Positions 1 through 7,682 of a stretch of 40,966 nucleotides of DNA are shown here, one piece after another. Every line of letters begins with the position of its first letter. Position 1 is the stretch's first letter. The position numbers and the translations under genes are program-made. The stretch spans positions 1-40,966 of the forward strand of contig NZ_WBOS01000027.1 of NCBI RefSeq assembly GCF_008923245.1, in the 5' to 3' direction. The notes below the pieces were generated by a model, which was not told where the DNA came from, did not search any database, and saw nothing but the letters and a program-made list of their open reading frames with translations. This stretch comes from Cytobacillus depressus. Its GTDB lineage: Bacteria; Bacillota; Bacilli; Bacillales; Cytobacillaceae.

Positions 1-35
1 GTTCGTCCTGAGCCAGGATCAAACTCTCCAATAAA
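1..35 (-). rRNA. 16S ribosomal RNA, 5' end only
   Basis: The reverse complement reads as the universal 16S 5' end, including GAGAGTTTGATCCTGGCTC and CAGGACGAAC. The gene runs out of the window at position 1, so only about the first 35 nucleotides are present. It follows the tRNA cluster on the same strand with no intervening gene, so the tRNAs and the rRNA appear to be cotranscribed. Confidence 0.95.
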
Positions 36-123
36 TTGTGAGTTGATTAGCTCATAATGTCTTTTTGATAAAAAGACTAAAACGTTGACGTTTTGTTCGT
101 TCAGTTTTCAAAGAACTATCTAA
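36..123 (-). other. 16S rRNA leader / spacer
   Basis: Between tRNA-Gly and 16S, in the direction of transcription, the spacer carries GTTCTTTGAAAACT, a string typical of Bacillus rRNA leaders and spacers. A short inverted repeat (AAAACGT/ACGTTTT) and the hairpin GTCTTTTTATCAAAAAGAC follow. These are probably part of the processing and antitermination leader; that role is inferred from position. Confidence 0.6.
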
Positions 124-197
124 TGGAGCGGGTGATGGGAATCGAACCCACGACAACAGCTTGGAAGGCTGTAGTTTTACCACTAAACTACACCCGC
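124..197 (-). tRNA. tRNA-Gly (anticodon TCC)
   Basis: The cloverleaf starts GCGGGTG and ends CACCCGC-T-CCA, with anticodon loop TTCCAAG. CCA is encoded. It is the last tRNA before the 16S gene. Confidence 0.95.
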
Positions 198-212
198 ATA
201 TATTTAAAATAA

Positions 213-289
213 TGGTCGGGAAGACAGGATTCGAACCTGCGACCCCTTGGTCCCAAACCAAGTGCTCTACCAAGCTGAGCTACTTCCCG
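213..289 (-). tRNA. tRNA-Pro (anticodon TGG)
   Basis: The acceptor CGGGAAG pairs with CTTCCCG. The anticodon loop is TTTGGGA, the T-loop is TTCGAAT and CCA is encoded. Confidence 0.95.
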
Positions 290-293
290 TTAA

Positions 294-370
<77 letters not shown>

Positions 371-431
371 ATTTTTTTAAAGCAACTTTTATAGTATAAA
401 ACATTTCTTTCTAGTTGTCAACAACTTTTTT

Positions 432-517
<86 letters not shown>

Positions 518-579
518 TTATTAAGAAGTGATAAAAACTATAATAACAAAAATCATTAAGGAATTCAACTAGTAATTAT

Positions 580-664
580 TGGTGCGGGTGAAGGGAGTCG
601 AACCCCCACGCCTCGCGGCGCCAGATCCTAAGTCTGGTGCGTCTGCCAATTCCGCCACACCCGC
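580..664 (-). tRNA. tRNA-Leu (anticodon TAG)
   Basis: Class II tRNA with acceptor GCGGGTG/CACCCGC, anticodon loop CTTAGGA, a long variable arm and encoded CCA. Confidence 0.95.
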
Positions 665-734
665 AAACTATAAACTATAAACCTTAAACCAAAAATTAAC
701 AGTAAATGTAATCCGTCATTATTTTACTTTAAGG

Positions 735-810
735 TGGTGAGCCATGAAGGACTCGAACCTTCGACCCTCTGATTAAAAGTCAGATGCTCTACCGACTGAG
801 CTAATGGCTC
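735..810 (-). tRNA. tRNA-Lys (anticodon TTT)
   Basis: The acceptor GAGCCAT pairs with ATGGCTC. The anticodon loop is CTTTTAA and CCA is encoded. Confidence 0.95.
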
Positions 811-820
811 GTTATAAAAA

Positions 821-895
821 TGGCTGGGCTAGCTGGATTCGAACCAACGCATGTCGCAGTCAAAGTGCGATGCCTTACCGCTTGGCTATAGCCCA
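821..895 (-). tRNA. tRNA-Gln (anticodon TTG)
   Basis: The gene begins TGGGCTA, has anticodon loop CTTTGAC, and ends TAGCCCA-G-CCA with an encoded CCA. Confidence 0.95.
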
Positions 896-901
896 ATAAA
901 A

Positions 902-978
902 TGGCGGTCCGGACGGGACTCGAACCCGCGACCTCCTGCGTGACAGGCAGGCATTCTAACCAACTGAACTACCGGACC
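902..978 (-). tRNA. tRNA-Asp (anticodon GTC)
   Basis: The acceptor GGTCCGG pairs with CCGGACC. The anticodon loop is CTGTCAC and CCA is encoded. Confidence 0.95.
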
Positions 979-999
979 ATATTGTTTCTAATTTAAAAG

Positions 1000-1071
1000 T
1001 GACCCGTACGGGATTCGAACCCGTGTTACCGCCGTGAAAGGGCGGTGTCTTAACCGCTTGACCAACGGGCC
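1000..1071 (-). tRNA. tRNA-Glu (anticodon TTC)
   Basis: The acceptor GGCCCGT pairs with ACGGGTC, with discriminator A and anticodon loop CTTTCAC. The bases after the discriminator are CTTTT, so this is the only tRNA of the cluster whose CCA is not encoded and must be added enzymatically. Confidence 0.93.
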
Positions 1072-1086
1072 ATAGATGAAAATATC

Positions 1087-1177
1087 TGGCGGAGAAGGAG
1101 GGATTTGAACCCTCGCGCCGCTTACGCGACCTACACCCTTAGCAGGGGCGCCTCTTCAGCCTCTTGAGTACTTCCCC
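1087..1177 (-). tRNA. tRNA-Ser (anticodon GCT)
   Basis: Class II tRNA with a long variable arm. It begins GGGGAAG, has anticodon loop CTGCTAA, and ends CTTCTCC-G-CCA. Confidence 0.95.
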
Positions 1178-1184
1178 ATATATA

Positions 1185-1259
1185 TGGCTCCGCAGGTAGG
1201 ATTCGAACCTACGACCGTTCGGTTAACAGCCGAATGCTCTACCACTGAGCTACTGCGGA
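1185..1259 (-). tRNA. tRNA-Asn (anticodon GTT)
   Basis: The acceptor TCCGCAG pairs with CTGCGGA. The anticodon loop is CTGTTAA and CCA is encoded. It is the first tRNA of the operon, about 65 bp after the predicted transcription start. Confidence 0.95.
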
Positions 1260-1332
1260 ATAATATTATCTTGCCGAAATTTGATAGTGAAGATTAATGT
1301 CTTAATCACTTATCATCTTGTCGACTCTTACT

Positions 1333-1361
1333 ATTATAAAAACCTAATTACTAAAAGTCAA
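1333..1361 (-). promoter_or_regulatory. SigA-type promoter of the tRNA-rRNA operon
   Basis: On the minus strand TTGACT, a 17-bp spacer and a perfect TATAAT form a strong vegetative promoter. The predicted start falls near 1326, upstream of tRNA-Asn, so it can drive all 11 tRNAs and the 16S gene. Confidence 0.85.
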
Positions 1362-1525
1362 CAATGTTTTTTAAAAAAATATCATTTTTTTGTATTGATC
1401 AGATAACATCTATAATATAGCTGATTTCAATAAATTTTATAAAAATCGTTTTACTAATATTTGAGGTTACCACGGGCATCGGGGTTTAAAGTATTTATGG
1501 ATAGCGTTTAGAGAACATTCTAAGG

Positions 1526-1710
1526 AAAACGAGTGATGATGCTTTCATGGAACGTTTTTCGAGGAACCTTCCAAACAAAATGATCGTCATGATGCTCTCA
1601 TGGAGCGCGCTTCATCTACCTCACAAACAAAACGGTCGCCATGAAGCTGTCATAGAGCGCATTCCGAGAGCCGTCCAACAAAAATAGTCCCCGTGACAGG
1701 TCCATACACA
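1526..1710. repeat. Tandem repeat, about 51-52 bp unit, 3.5 degenerate copies
   Basis: Units start at about 1526, 1577, 1629 and 1680. Each starts AAAA(C/T), contains a small inverted repeat of the form ATGA-n-TCAT followed by GGAACG or GAGCG, and ends CC-AAAC or similar. The last copy is partial and stops just before the ydcK 3' end. No open frame here looks coding. The unit resembles that of the array at 40791 to the end of the window. Confidence 0.75.
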
Positions 1711-1764
1711 AGTTCTCGATTAATATTCCTAGCAAAGCAATAATCCTTACAATCCCCAATAAAG

Positions 1765-2238
1765 CTAACCCCACTTAACCTCCCTAACCTTTTGCAATCT
1801 CCCTTTACACTTTCCACAAACAAATCTATCTGTGTTAATACTTCTTTTTCTTTCATATATTTGACTACACTTCACACAACTATAGACGATGATTTTCTTA
1901 ATTGTTTTCGTTTTGGTACGTTCAGGGAGAGGTGAGCAAAATCTTGGGGCACCGACTTCTTTCATCAAGAGGCGGAAGTCCAAGTCTCTATGCTTATATC
2001 CTTTACCTTCAAGGTGGAGATGATAATGGCATAGCTCATGTTTAATAATTCCGACCAACTCTTCCTGTCCAAGCTGCTCAAAGTATTTTCTATTTATCTC
2101 AATATGGTGGCTGTCCAGCAAGTAGCGTCCGCCAGTTGAACGAAGTCTTGTGTTGAAATAAGCCTTATGCCGGAACGGTTTACGAAAGCTATTAAGCGAT
2201 ATCTCTTTAACTAATTGCTGCAGTTCTTTATCATCCAT
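1765..2238 (-). CDS. ydcK: SprT-like zinc protein YdcK
   Basis: A 157-residue protein of the SprT-like family, about the usual length of bacillary YdcK. The zinc metallopeptidase-type motif HELCH lies near residue 67, followed by a second His region (YKHRD). A C-terminal zinc-ribbon-like part has two CxxC pairs (CVKC, CGKC). The family has a protease-like fold, but its bacterial role is not established. The start is supported by AGAGGTGG a few bases upstream. In B. subtilis ydcK also lies between cmpA and the tRNA cluster, as here. Confidence 0.85.
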   Translation of the reverse strand: MDDKELQQLVKEISLNSFRKPFRHKAYFNTRLRSTGGRYLLDSHHIEINRKYFEQLGQEELVGIIKHELCHYHLHLEGKGYKHRDLDFRLLMKEVGAPRFCSPLPERTKTKTIKKIIVYSCVKCSQIYERKRSINTDRFVCGKCKGRLQKVREVKWG

Positions 2239-2444
2239 TCATTATCCACCTCTATATTATTGTGAACATGACAACCTATTATAGCATATGTTATATATAC
2301 CCATTAATATTTGACAGTGCCAATTGAGCCTGCAGACAACGTTCAAATGTGCTCTAGCCATCTTCTCTTTTTCTTTCCAATACTGAAATGCACCAAAACA
2401 AAAAATAGATGACATCCAGAATGACGATCAAGGAGGTTCTCTCA

Positions 2445-2558
2445 ATGCCTGTTTGGTTTCAAAATCAAATGCAGCGTGCTTTCTTTGAAAAAGATCGATA
2501 TCAAATAAAATTGTTAAACCAATGTTGGTTTATCTACAGAAAAAAACATTGTTCGTAA
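2445..2558 (+). CDS. cmpA: Cortex morphogenetic protein CmpA
   Basis: A 37-codon gene preceded by a perfect AAGGAGG eight bases before ATG. The peptide begins MPVWFQNQMQRAF and ends YRKKHCS, with the block YQIKLLNQCW in the middle. These features match my recollection of the 37-residue B. subtilis CmpA, which lies in the same place between ydcK and tex. In B. subtilis CmpA is a sporulation protein that acts as adaptor for ClpXP degradation of SpoIVA and so links coat assembly to cortex formation. It is on the strand opposite its neighbours. A mother-cell promoter is expected, but I could not place one confidently. Confidence 0.9.
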   Translation: MPVWFQNQMQRAFFEKDRYQIKLLNQCWFIYRKKHCS

Positions 2559-2578
2559 AAGTCTTAATTGCGACAAGA

Positions 2579-2610
2579 CCAAAAAAGCGCTAGGCATAAC
2601 ACCTAGCGCT
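2579..2610 (-). terminator. Terminator of tex (minus strand)
   Basis: The hairpin AGCGCTAGG/CCTAGCGCT with a 7-nt loop is followed on the minus strand by six T residues. On the plus strand it lies just after cmpA and could also stop that transcript, though with a poor T tract. Confidence 0.85.
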
Positions 2611-2623
2611 TTACAGATTGCAA

Positions 2624-4804
2624 TCATTCATTCGGAGCAAGCATCGTTAATGCCACTCGCCCTTTTTGTTTATCCACTGAATCAACCCAAACAGTTACGA
2701 CATCTCCAACGGAAACAATATCTAATGGGTGCTTAACAAATTGACGGCTTAACTTGGAGATGTGAACAAGTCCATCCTGTTTTACGCCAACGTCAACAAA
2801 GGCGCCGAAGTCTACCACATTACGAACCGTTCCTTGAAGCTCCATGCCAGCCTGTAAATCTTCTAGCTGAAGGACATCCTTCTTTAAGAGTGGTTTTGGC
2901 AACTCATCGCGCGGGTCCCTTTCAGGTCTAACAAGGGCATCGATAATATCCTTTAATGTTAGTTCTCCAACACCTAATTCAGCTGCGGTGTCTGCCACAT
3001 TTAATTGAGTAAGTGACTCCCTTAATGACGCAGAGCCTAAATCGCTCGTTTTAAAGCCTAATTTAACAAGCAACTTGATGACCTCAGGATATGTTTCTGG
3101 ATGGATGCCTGTCCGGTCTAGCGGCTCTGTTCCGTCAATGATTCTTAAAAAACCGATTGCTTGCTCATACGTTTTGGCTCCTAGGCGAGGGATTTTTTTC
3201 AACTGCTTCCGGTTTGAAAACTTTCCTTCTTCCTCGCGCATTTTGACAATATTGTTTGCGACTGTTTTCGATAATCCTGCTACATTTTGAAGCAAGGATG
3301 GGGACGCTGTGTTTACGTTAACACCCACTTGGTTAACAGCTGTTTCTACTACGAAGGTTAATGATTCCGATAATCTTTTTTGGGAAACGTCATGCTGATA
3401 TTGCCCTACTCCAACTGATTTAGGATCAATCTTCACAAGCTCTGCTAGCGGGTCCTGAAGACGGCGTGCAATGGACACTGCGCTTCTTTCCTCCACTTGC
3501 AGATCCGGAAATTCCTCTCTTGCTAAATCAGAAGCAGAATAAACACTCGCTCCCGCTTCATTTACGATCAGATAATAAACCTCTTCTTTAAGTTCCTTCA
3601 AAATATCCGCAATAAACTGTTCAGTCTCCCTTGAAGCTGTTCCGTTTCCAATAGCGATCATTTTCACTTGGAACTTATGAATGATGTCAATGATTTGAGC
3701 CTTTGCTTCTTTCTGTTTGGACACTGGCGGATGCGGGTAAATTACAGAGATTTTGAGAACTTTACCTGTCTCATCTACGACCGCTAACTTACAGCCCGTT
3801 CGGTAAGCAGGGTCTACCGCCAGGACGACCTTCCCTTTTAACGGCGGCTGCAGCAGTAATTTTCGCAAGTTCTCTGAGAAAATCATGATCGCTTGCTCTT
3901 CTGCTTTTTCCGTTAATTCATTGCGGATTTCTCTTTCAATCGATGGCTGGATCAAACGTTTATAGCCATCTTCATATGCTTCTTGAACTAAGACTGCAAC
4001 AGGTGATTTCTCATTCTTAATCCATTTTTTATGTAAATATTTCAAAATAAAGTCGGTATTTGGTTTAATACTGATGCGTAAAATTTCTTCCTTTTCACCA
4101 CGATTTAAGGCTAATGTCCGGTGCGGAACAATTTTTGAAATCGGTTCTTCGTATTCATAATACATTTCGAAGATTTTTTTCTCGTCCTTTGTGTCATCCT
4201 TCACGGTCGATTCGATCGTACCAGTCTTAGCCGTTTGCTGACGAATCCACTTTCTGCTATCTGCATCGTCAGACACCAGCTCAGCAATGATATCCTTTGC
4301 TCCGGAGATTGCGTCCTCTACTGTATGTACTCCTTTTTCTTCAGAGAGAAACTCCGTTGCCTTTTCTTCTGGAGCTTGTGTTGAAGGAAAGGCTAGCATC
4401 CATTCAGCAAAGGGCTCTAAACCTTTTTCCTTTGCAACAGTTGCCTTTGTCCGGCGCTTTTGTTTATACGGGCGATACAAATCCTCAACTTCCTGCAATT
4501 TCTCTGCTGCTTGGATTTGTTTTTGCAATTCGTCTGTTAGCTTTCCTTGTTCATCAATTAAGCGAATGACCTCTACTTTTCTTTGGTCAAGATTTTGTAT
4601 GTATTGCCAGCGCTCCATAATATCCCGAATTTGAACCTCGTCTAATGCACCAGTTCGTTCCTTACGGTAACGGGCAATAAAAGGAACCGTATTGCCTTCT
4701 TCAAGCAGGCTGATTGTATTTTTCACCTGTTTCACTGATAACGATTGTTCCGAAGCAATTCTTTCTAACACTTGATCTTTCTTCGCAATAGTAGTCTCCA
4801 ACAT
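2624..4804 (-). CDS. tex: Tex-family RNA-binding transcription accessory protein
   Basis: At 726 residues this is full length for Tex (B. subtilis YdcI). Domain order is an N-terminal helical part with FIARYRKERTG near residue 45, a YqgF/RNase H-like domain (AVDPAYRTGCKLAV near residue 330), helix-hairpin-helix repeats (NTASPSLLQNVAGLS) at about 495-555, and a C-terminal S1 RNA-binding domain (DFGAFVDVGVKQDGLVHISKLS) near 665-720. Tex proteins bind nucleic acid and affect transcription and ribosome-associated processes. The start follows a GGGGG-rich site. It has its own terminator and appears monocistronic. Confidence 0.93.
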   Translation of the reverse strand: MLETTIAKKDQVLERIASEQSLSVKQVKNTISLLEEGNTVPFIARYRKERTGALDEVQIRDIMERWQYIQNLDQRKVEVIRLIDEQGKLTDELQKQIQAAEKLQEVEDLYRPYKQKRRTKATVAKEKGLEPFAEWMLAFPSTQAPEEKATEFLSEEKGVHTVEDAISGAKDIIAELVSDDADSRKWIRQQTAKTGTIESTVKDDTKDEKKIFEMYYEYEEPISKIVPHRTLALNRGEKEEILRISIKPNTDFILKYLHKKWIKNEKSPVAVLVQEAYEDGYKRLIQPSIEREIRNELTEKAEEQAIMIFSENLRKLLLQPPLKGKVVLAVDPAYRTGCKLAVVDETGKVLKISVIYPHPPVSKQKEAKAQIIDIIHKFQVKMIAIGNGTASRETEQFIADILKELKEEVYYLIVNEAGASVYSASDLAREEFPDLQVEERSAVSIARRLQDPLAELVKIDPKSVGVGQYQHDVSQKRLSESLTFVVETAVNQVGVNVNTASPSLLQNVAGLSKTVANNIVKMREEEGKFSNRKQLKKIPRLGAKTYEQAIGFLRIIDGTEPLDRTGIHPETYPEVIKLLVKLGFKTSDLGSASLRESLTQLNVADTAAELGVGELTLKDIIDALVRPERDPRDELPKPLLKKDVLQLEDLQAGMELQGTVRNVVDFGAFVDVGVKQDGLVHISKLSRQFVKHPLDIVSVGDVVTVWVDSVDKQKGRVALTMLAPNE

Positions 4805-4890
4805 TTAACCCCCAGCCATTTAGTCTTATTAATTATTTTACCAAATTCTTGATGAAGTTTCATATAGCGATAGTACCAACTATGCCAAAG

Positions 4891-4925
4891 TGAAAAAGGA
4901 AGCTAACCTAGTTATAGGTAGCTTC
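4891..4925 (-). terminator. Terminator of the rsbV-rsbW-sigB operon
   Basis: An imperfect hairpin, GAAGCTAACC against GGTAGCTTC, lies just after the sigB stop codon. On the minus strand it is followed by TTTTT. Confidence 0.75.
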
Positions 4926-4943
4926 ACGAAAAAATATTTTGTT

Positions 4944-5741
4944 CTAGTCCGAAGGAAACTCCTGATTAAATGTATCTGCACGAATCGCTTCTTGCAACTT
5001 ATTAATCGCCCGTCTTTGAAGCCGGGATACATGCATTTGGGATATGCCCAGCTTTTCTCCCGCTTCCTTTTGACTTAAGTTTTCTAAGTAAGTATATTGA
5101 ATAACTTCTCTTTCTCTCTCTGTTAATACATAAAGCGCTTTTTCCAAAACAAGTATTTGGTCAATTCTTCCATAGCCTTCATCCACATGACCGACAAGAT
5201 CATGCAACGTAACTGTTCCGCCTTCCGAATCAGCATCGATGGAATGATCGACAGAAAGCGCATGATAGCTTTTGCCCATTTCTAGCGCTTCTATGACTTC
5301 TTCCTCCGTTATGTCTAACTGTTCAGCAATCTCATTCATCTTCGGAGATCTTTGCAGCTTGGCAGTTAACTCTTCAACCGTGGTCTTAATTTTTGGTCCG
5401 AGCTCTTTGATCCGGCGAGGGACATGAACACTCCATGTTTTATCACGCAAAAATCGTTTAATTTCGCCAATGATTGTCGGCACAGCAAAAGCTTCAAAGT
5501 TCTTACCATATGTTTCGTCATAACGACGAATCGCTCCGAGTAAACCAATAAGTCCAACTTGTGTAATATCCTCATGCAAAACTTTGCCTTTAGAATATTT
5601 ACGGGCAATGGATTCAACCAGATTTTGATAATAAAGAACGAGCGTGTTTTGAGCCTCTTCATCTTGATGAAGCTGATAAGCTTTAATGAGCTGGTTTATT
5701 TCTTCCTTCGACTTTTGATTAGGTTGAGATCGTCTTAGCAT
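4944..5741 (-). CDS. sigB: General stress sigma factor SigB
   Basis: A 265-residue group 3 sigma-70 factor. Region 2 contains YYQNLVESIARKYS and the core-binding and -10 recognition block ITQVGLIGLLGAIRRYD. Region 3 contains VPRRIKELG and region 4 the helix-turn-helix LSQKEAGEKLGISQMHVSRLQR. The length matches bacillary SigB. Its start overlaps the rsbW end by 23 bp, with GGTGGAG just upstream, so translational coupling to its anti-sigma factor RsbW is likely. It directs the general stress regulon. The usual downstream phosphatase gene rsbX is absent; a terminator and then tex follow. Confidence 0.93.
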   Translation of the reverse strand: MLRRSQPNQKSKEEINQLIKAYQLHQDEEAQNTLVLYYQNLVESIARKYSKGKVLHEDITQVGLIGLLGAIRRYDETYGKNFEAFAVPTIIGEIKRFLRDKTWSVHVPRRIKELGPKIKTTVEELTAKLQRSPKMNEIAEQLDITEEEVIEALEMGKSYHALSVDHSIDADSEGGTVTLHDLVGHVDEGYGRIDQILVLEKALYVLTEREREVIQYTYLENLSQKEAGEKLGISQMHVSRLQRRAINKLQEAIRADTFNQEFPSD

Positions 5742-6192
5742 CCATCTCCACCCGCTCTCCTTCTAGGTATTTGATCATGAACACTGTCACACCCTCTTTA
5801 TTATGGATTCTAACTTCATCCATTAAAGACTCAATCAAGTACAGTCCTAAACCTCCTTCACGCAAAAATTCAACGCAATCGGTTTTTTCATATCGCCCAA
5901 TTCCTTGTCTTGCAGAGAGGAAATCAAAGCTTTTTCCATTATCGGCAACCATTATTTCCAAACGGTTCTCATACACTCCAAACCCAACGACTACTTCCCC
6001 TTGTTCTTCTGCCTTATATGCATGCTGAACAGCATTTGTACATGCCTCGCTAATAGCTATTTTCAAATCCTCAATAGTGTCATAGGAAAAGCCCATCCGA
6101 CTGGCAATACCCGATAAAGTTAGCCGGATCACATTGACGAATTCAGCTTTAGCGGGAACTTTGATTTCAATATAGTCAAAAGGTTGATTCAT
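5719..6192 (-). CDS. rsbW: Anti-sigma-B factor and serine kinase RsbW
   Basis: A 157-residue GHKL-fold kinase. The N box is EACTNAVQHAY (about residue 49), the G1 box is VADNGKSFD (about 82) and the G2-like box is EGGLGLYLIESLMDEV (about 112). RsbW binds SigB to keep it inactive and phosphorylates RsbV; dephosphorylated RsbV captures RsbW and frees SigB. It overlaps rsbV by 17 bp and sigB by 23 bp, which fits tight stoichiometric expression of the partner-switching proteins. Confidence 0.93.
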   Translation of the reverse strand: MNQPFDYIEIKVPAKAEFVNVIRLTLSGIASRMGFSYDTIEDLKIAISEACTNAVQHAYKAEEQGEVVVGFGVYENRLEIMVADNGKSFDFLSARQGIGRYEKTDCVEFLREGGLGLYLIESLMDEVRIHNKEGVTVFMIKYLEGERVEMDAKTIST

Positions 6193-6520
6193 TTACTTCA
6201 CCTTCACTCTGGCCCGAAATATTGATAATATTAGCAAGTCCAGTCATTTTAAAAAGTCTCATTAAACGCGAAGATAAACCGATAATCTGAAGACCTCCGT
6301 TATTTGAACGAAGGTTTTTAAAAACACCGACAAACACGCCTAGCCCTGTACTGTCAAGATAAGAAACATTAGAAAGATTAATGATCATTTCCACCCCTTC
6401 TTTATCTGTCAAGGGAAATATCCTTTCTCGAAGCTTCGGAGCTGTAAAAGCATCAATCTCTCCTTGAATATCCACTTTAATTTTATTTGCTTCCTCTTGA
6501 ATTTTCACTGATATATTCAT
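6176..6520 (-). CDS. rsbV: Anti-anti-sigma factor RsbV
   Basis: A 114-residue STAS-domain protein. The phosphorylatable serine lies in YLDSTGLGVF at about residue 57, and the N-terminal strand VDIQGEIDAFTAP is typical. When unphosphorylated it binds RsbW. The start is supported by AAGGTGG nine bases upstream. It is the first gene of the operon, 39 bp downstream of a SigB-type promoter. No phosphatase gene (rsbU or rsbP type) is next to it. Confidence 0.93.
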   Translation of the reverse strand: MNISVKIQEEANKIKVDIQGEIDAFTAPKLRERIFPLTDKEGVEMIINLSNVSYLDSTGLGVFVGVFKNLRSNNGGLQIIGLSSRLMRLFKMTGLANIINISGQSEGEVNESTF

Positions 6521-6558
6521 AACTGACCCACCTTTTTAACATATCAATTGGGGATTTT

Positions 6559-6586
6559 CTTCCCTGTTTACAACTTATCTAAACCT
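6559..6586 (-). promoter_or_regulatory. SigB-dependent promoter of rsbV-rsbW-sigB
   Basis: The minus strand reads AGGTTTAG, a 14-bp spacer from GTTTAG, then GGGAAG. This fits the SigB consensus (GTTTAA, 12-15 bp, GGGTAT). Its place in front of rsbV implies autoregulation, as in other Bacillaceae. Confidence 0.8.
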
Positions 6587-6672
6587 ATTTATTTAAAATA
6601 AATTTAATTTATTCAGTTTTTGTTTGAAAAAAATATGTAGAGGGTACAGAAAATTACGTTTGGCAAGCCAAT

Positions 6673-6703
6673 AAAAAAAGCAAGCATTAAAAGAAATGCT
6701 TGC
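6673..6703 (-). terminator. Second terminator downstream of ndoA
   Basis: The perfect hairpin GCAAGCATT/AATGCTTGC is followed by seven T residues on the minus strand. With the hairpin at 6757 it forms a tandem terminator that separates ndoA from the SigB operon. Confidence 0.8.
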
Positions 6704-6756
6704 CGCGGGTAGATGATAATAAATTATATTAAATATTAGTTCAATTGTCAGACGCA

Positions 6757-6789
6757 CAAATAAAAACAACGCCCTTACAGTAAGAGCGT
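6757..6789 (-). terminator. First terminator downstream of ndoA
   Basis: The minus-strand hairpin ACGCTCTTAC/GTAAGGGCGT, with one G-T pair, is followed by TGTTTTTATTTG. Confidence 0.75.
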
Positions 6790-6797
6790 ATTTTACT

Positions 6798-7148
6798 CTA
6801 GAATTCGATGAGACCTAAGCTAATCTGTAAGGCTTCATCCACTTTTTCCATCATTTCATCGTCGAGATGGGTTATTTTATCGGTTAATCGCTGTTTATCG
6901 ATTGTTCGAATCTGTTCTAATAAGATGACCGAATCCCGTTCAAAGCCATAACGCTTGGCATCAATTTCAACATGAGTAGGCAGCTTAGCCTTCTGAATTT
7001 GAGCAGTGATTGCAGCAACAATTACTGTGGGACTAAACCGATTCCCGATGTCGTTTTGGATGATCAGCACTGGACGGACGCCACCTTGTTCTGAACCAAC
7101 AACTGGGGATAGGTCTGCAAAATAAACGTCACCACGTTTGACAATCAA
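6798..7148 (-). CDS. ndoA: Endoribonuclease toxin EndoA (MazF family)
   Basis: A 116-residue MazF/PemK-type toxin, the same length as B. subtilis EndoA. It has the N-terminal VKRGDVYFADL, the conserved GSEQGGVRPVLIIQND block (residues about 18-33) and the C-terminal helix before LGLIEF. EndoA cleaves mRNA at UACAU sequences in B. subtilis. It begins 4 bp after the antitoxin gene stop codon, so the two are cotranscribed, probably also with alr. Two terminators follow it. Confidence 0.94.
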   Translation of the reverse strand: MIVKRGDVYFADLSPVVGSEQGGVRPVLIIQNDIGNRFSPTVIVAAITAQIQKAKLPTHVEIDAKRYGFERDSVILLEQIRTIDKQRLTDKITHLDDEMMEKVDEALQISLGLIEF

Positions 7149-7152
7149 GGGG

Positions 7153-7434
7153 TTACCCTCCGCTAACTAGACGTTCAACTGTATGTTCTGCCTCGAATTC
7201 TGCTAGAAATGCTTCAGATGCAATCGTCAAGTTTATTTTCGCCATCTCCATATAACCACGTCTCATGGACTCACGGATTTGTCTCTTTTTCCGCTCACGC
7301 AAATACATTTTGGTTGCTTGATAAATGAATTCGCTCCGATTAACGTTTTCTTGCTTAACAAAGCCATCTAACTCGGTTACAAGATGTTGCGGTAATTTTA
7401 CCATAATCTCTGTTGTCGCGCTGGATTCAGACAC
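7153..7434 (-). CDS. ndoAI: Antitoxin EndoAI (ribbon-helix-helix)
   Basis: A 93-residue antitoxin with an N-terminal ribbon-helix-helix (EIMVKLPQHLVTELDGF) and the well conserved tail RRGYMEMAKINL followed by TVERLVSGG, which binds the toxin. I start it at GTG 7434, giving MSESSATT, because GGAGG is 9 bases upstream and B. subtilis EndoAI starts MSESSA. The TTG two codons upstream (7440) is only 3 bases from the ribosome-binding site. It neutralises EndoA directly. Confidence 0.93.
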   Translation of the reverse strand: MSESSATTEIMVKLPQHLVTELDGFVKQENVNRSEFIYQATKMYLRERKKRQIRESMRRGYMEMAKINLTIASEAFLAEFEAEHTVERLVSGG

Positions 7435-7581
7435 AAACAAACACCTCCACCATCACTACACACCATTTTATATCTACCATTTTTAATATTAACATCAATC
7501 TGACCTCATGCAAAGGGGATTTATCAATTCTCCTCTATTATCAGCCAAAAAATTAAACTTTTATGCATAAAGTGAAACTTT

Positions 7582-7670
7582 AATCAGTGGAGATTTCCGA
7601 CGCACGGTAATGCTAAGGCGGACGTTACGATAGGACGGGTATTCTAGATAGTTTCCGTCCTCCACTGATT
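7582..7670. repeat. Hairpin element, outer arms AATCAGTGGA/TCCACTGATT
   Basis: Perfect 10-bp terminal inverted repeats enclose about 70 bp that hold a second stem (GGACGG/CCGTCC). It is followed by TTAGTTGAACCAATC, a string almost repeated in the element at 25426-25511. It sits in the 430-bp gap between alr and ndoAI; no gene is seen there. Confidence 0.65.
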
Positions 7671-7682
7671 ATTAGTTGAACC

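Noticed and set aside
52..273. A 73-codon open frame on the minus strand
   Set aside because: It lies over tRNA-Gly, most of tRNA-Pro and the 16S leader; the frame is a by-product of structured RNA genes.
1650..1856. A 68-codon frame overlapping the ydcK end and the tandem array
   Set aside because: It overlaps ydcK in another frame and reads through the repeat; no ribosome-binding site or family likeness.
6798..7434. Horizontally acquired toxin-antitoxin island
   Set aside because: ndoAI-ndoA next to alr is the ancestral Bacillaceae arrangement; nothing suggests recent transfer.
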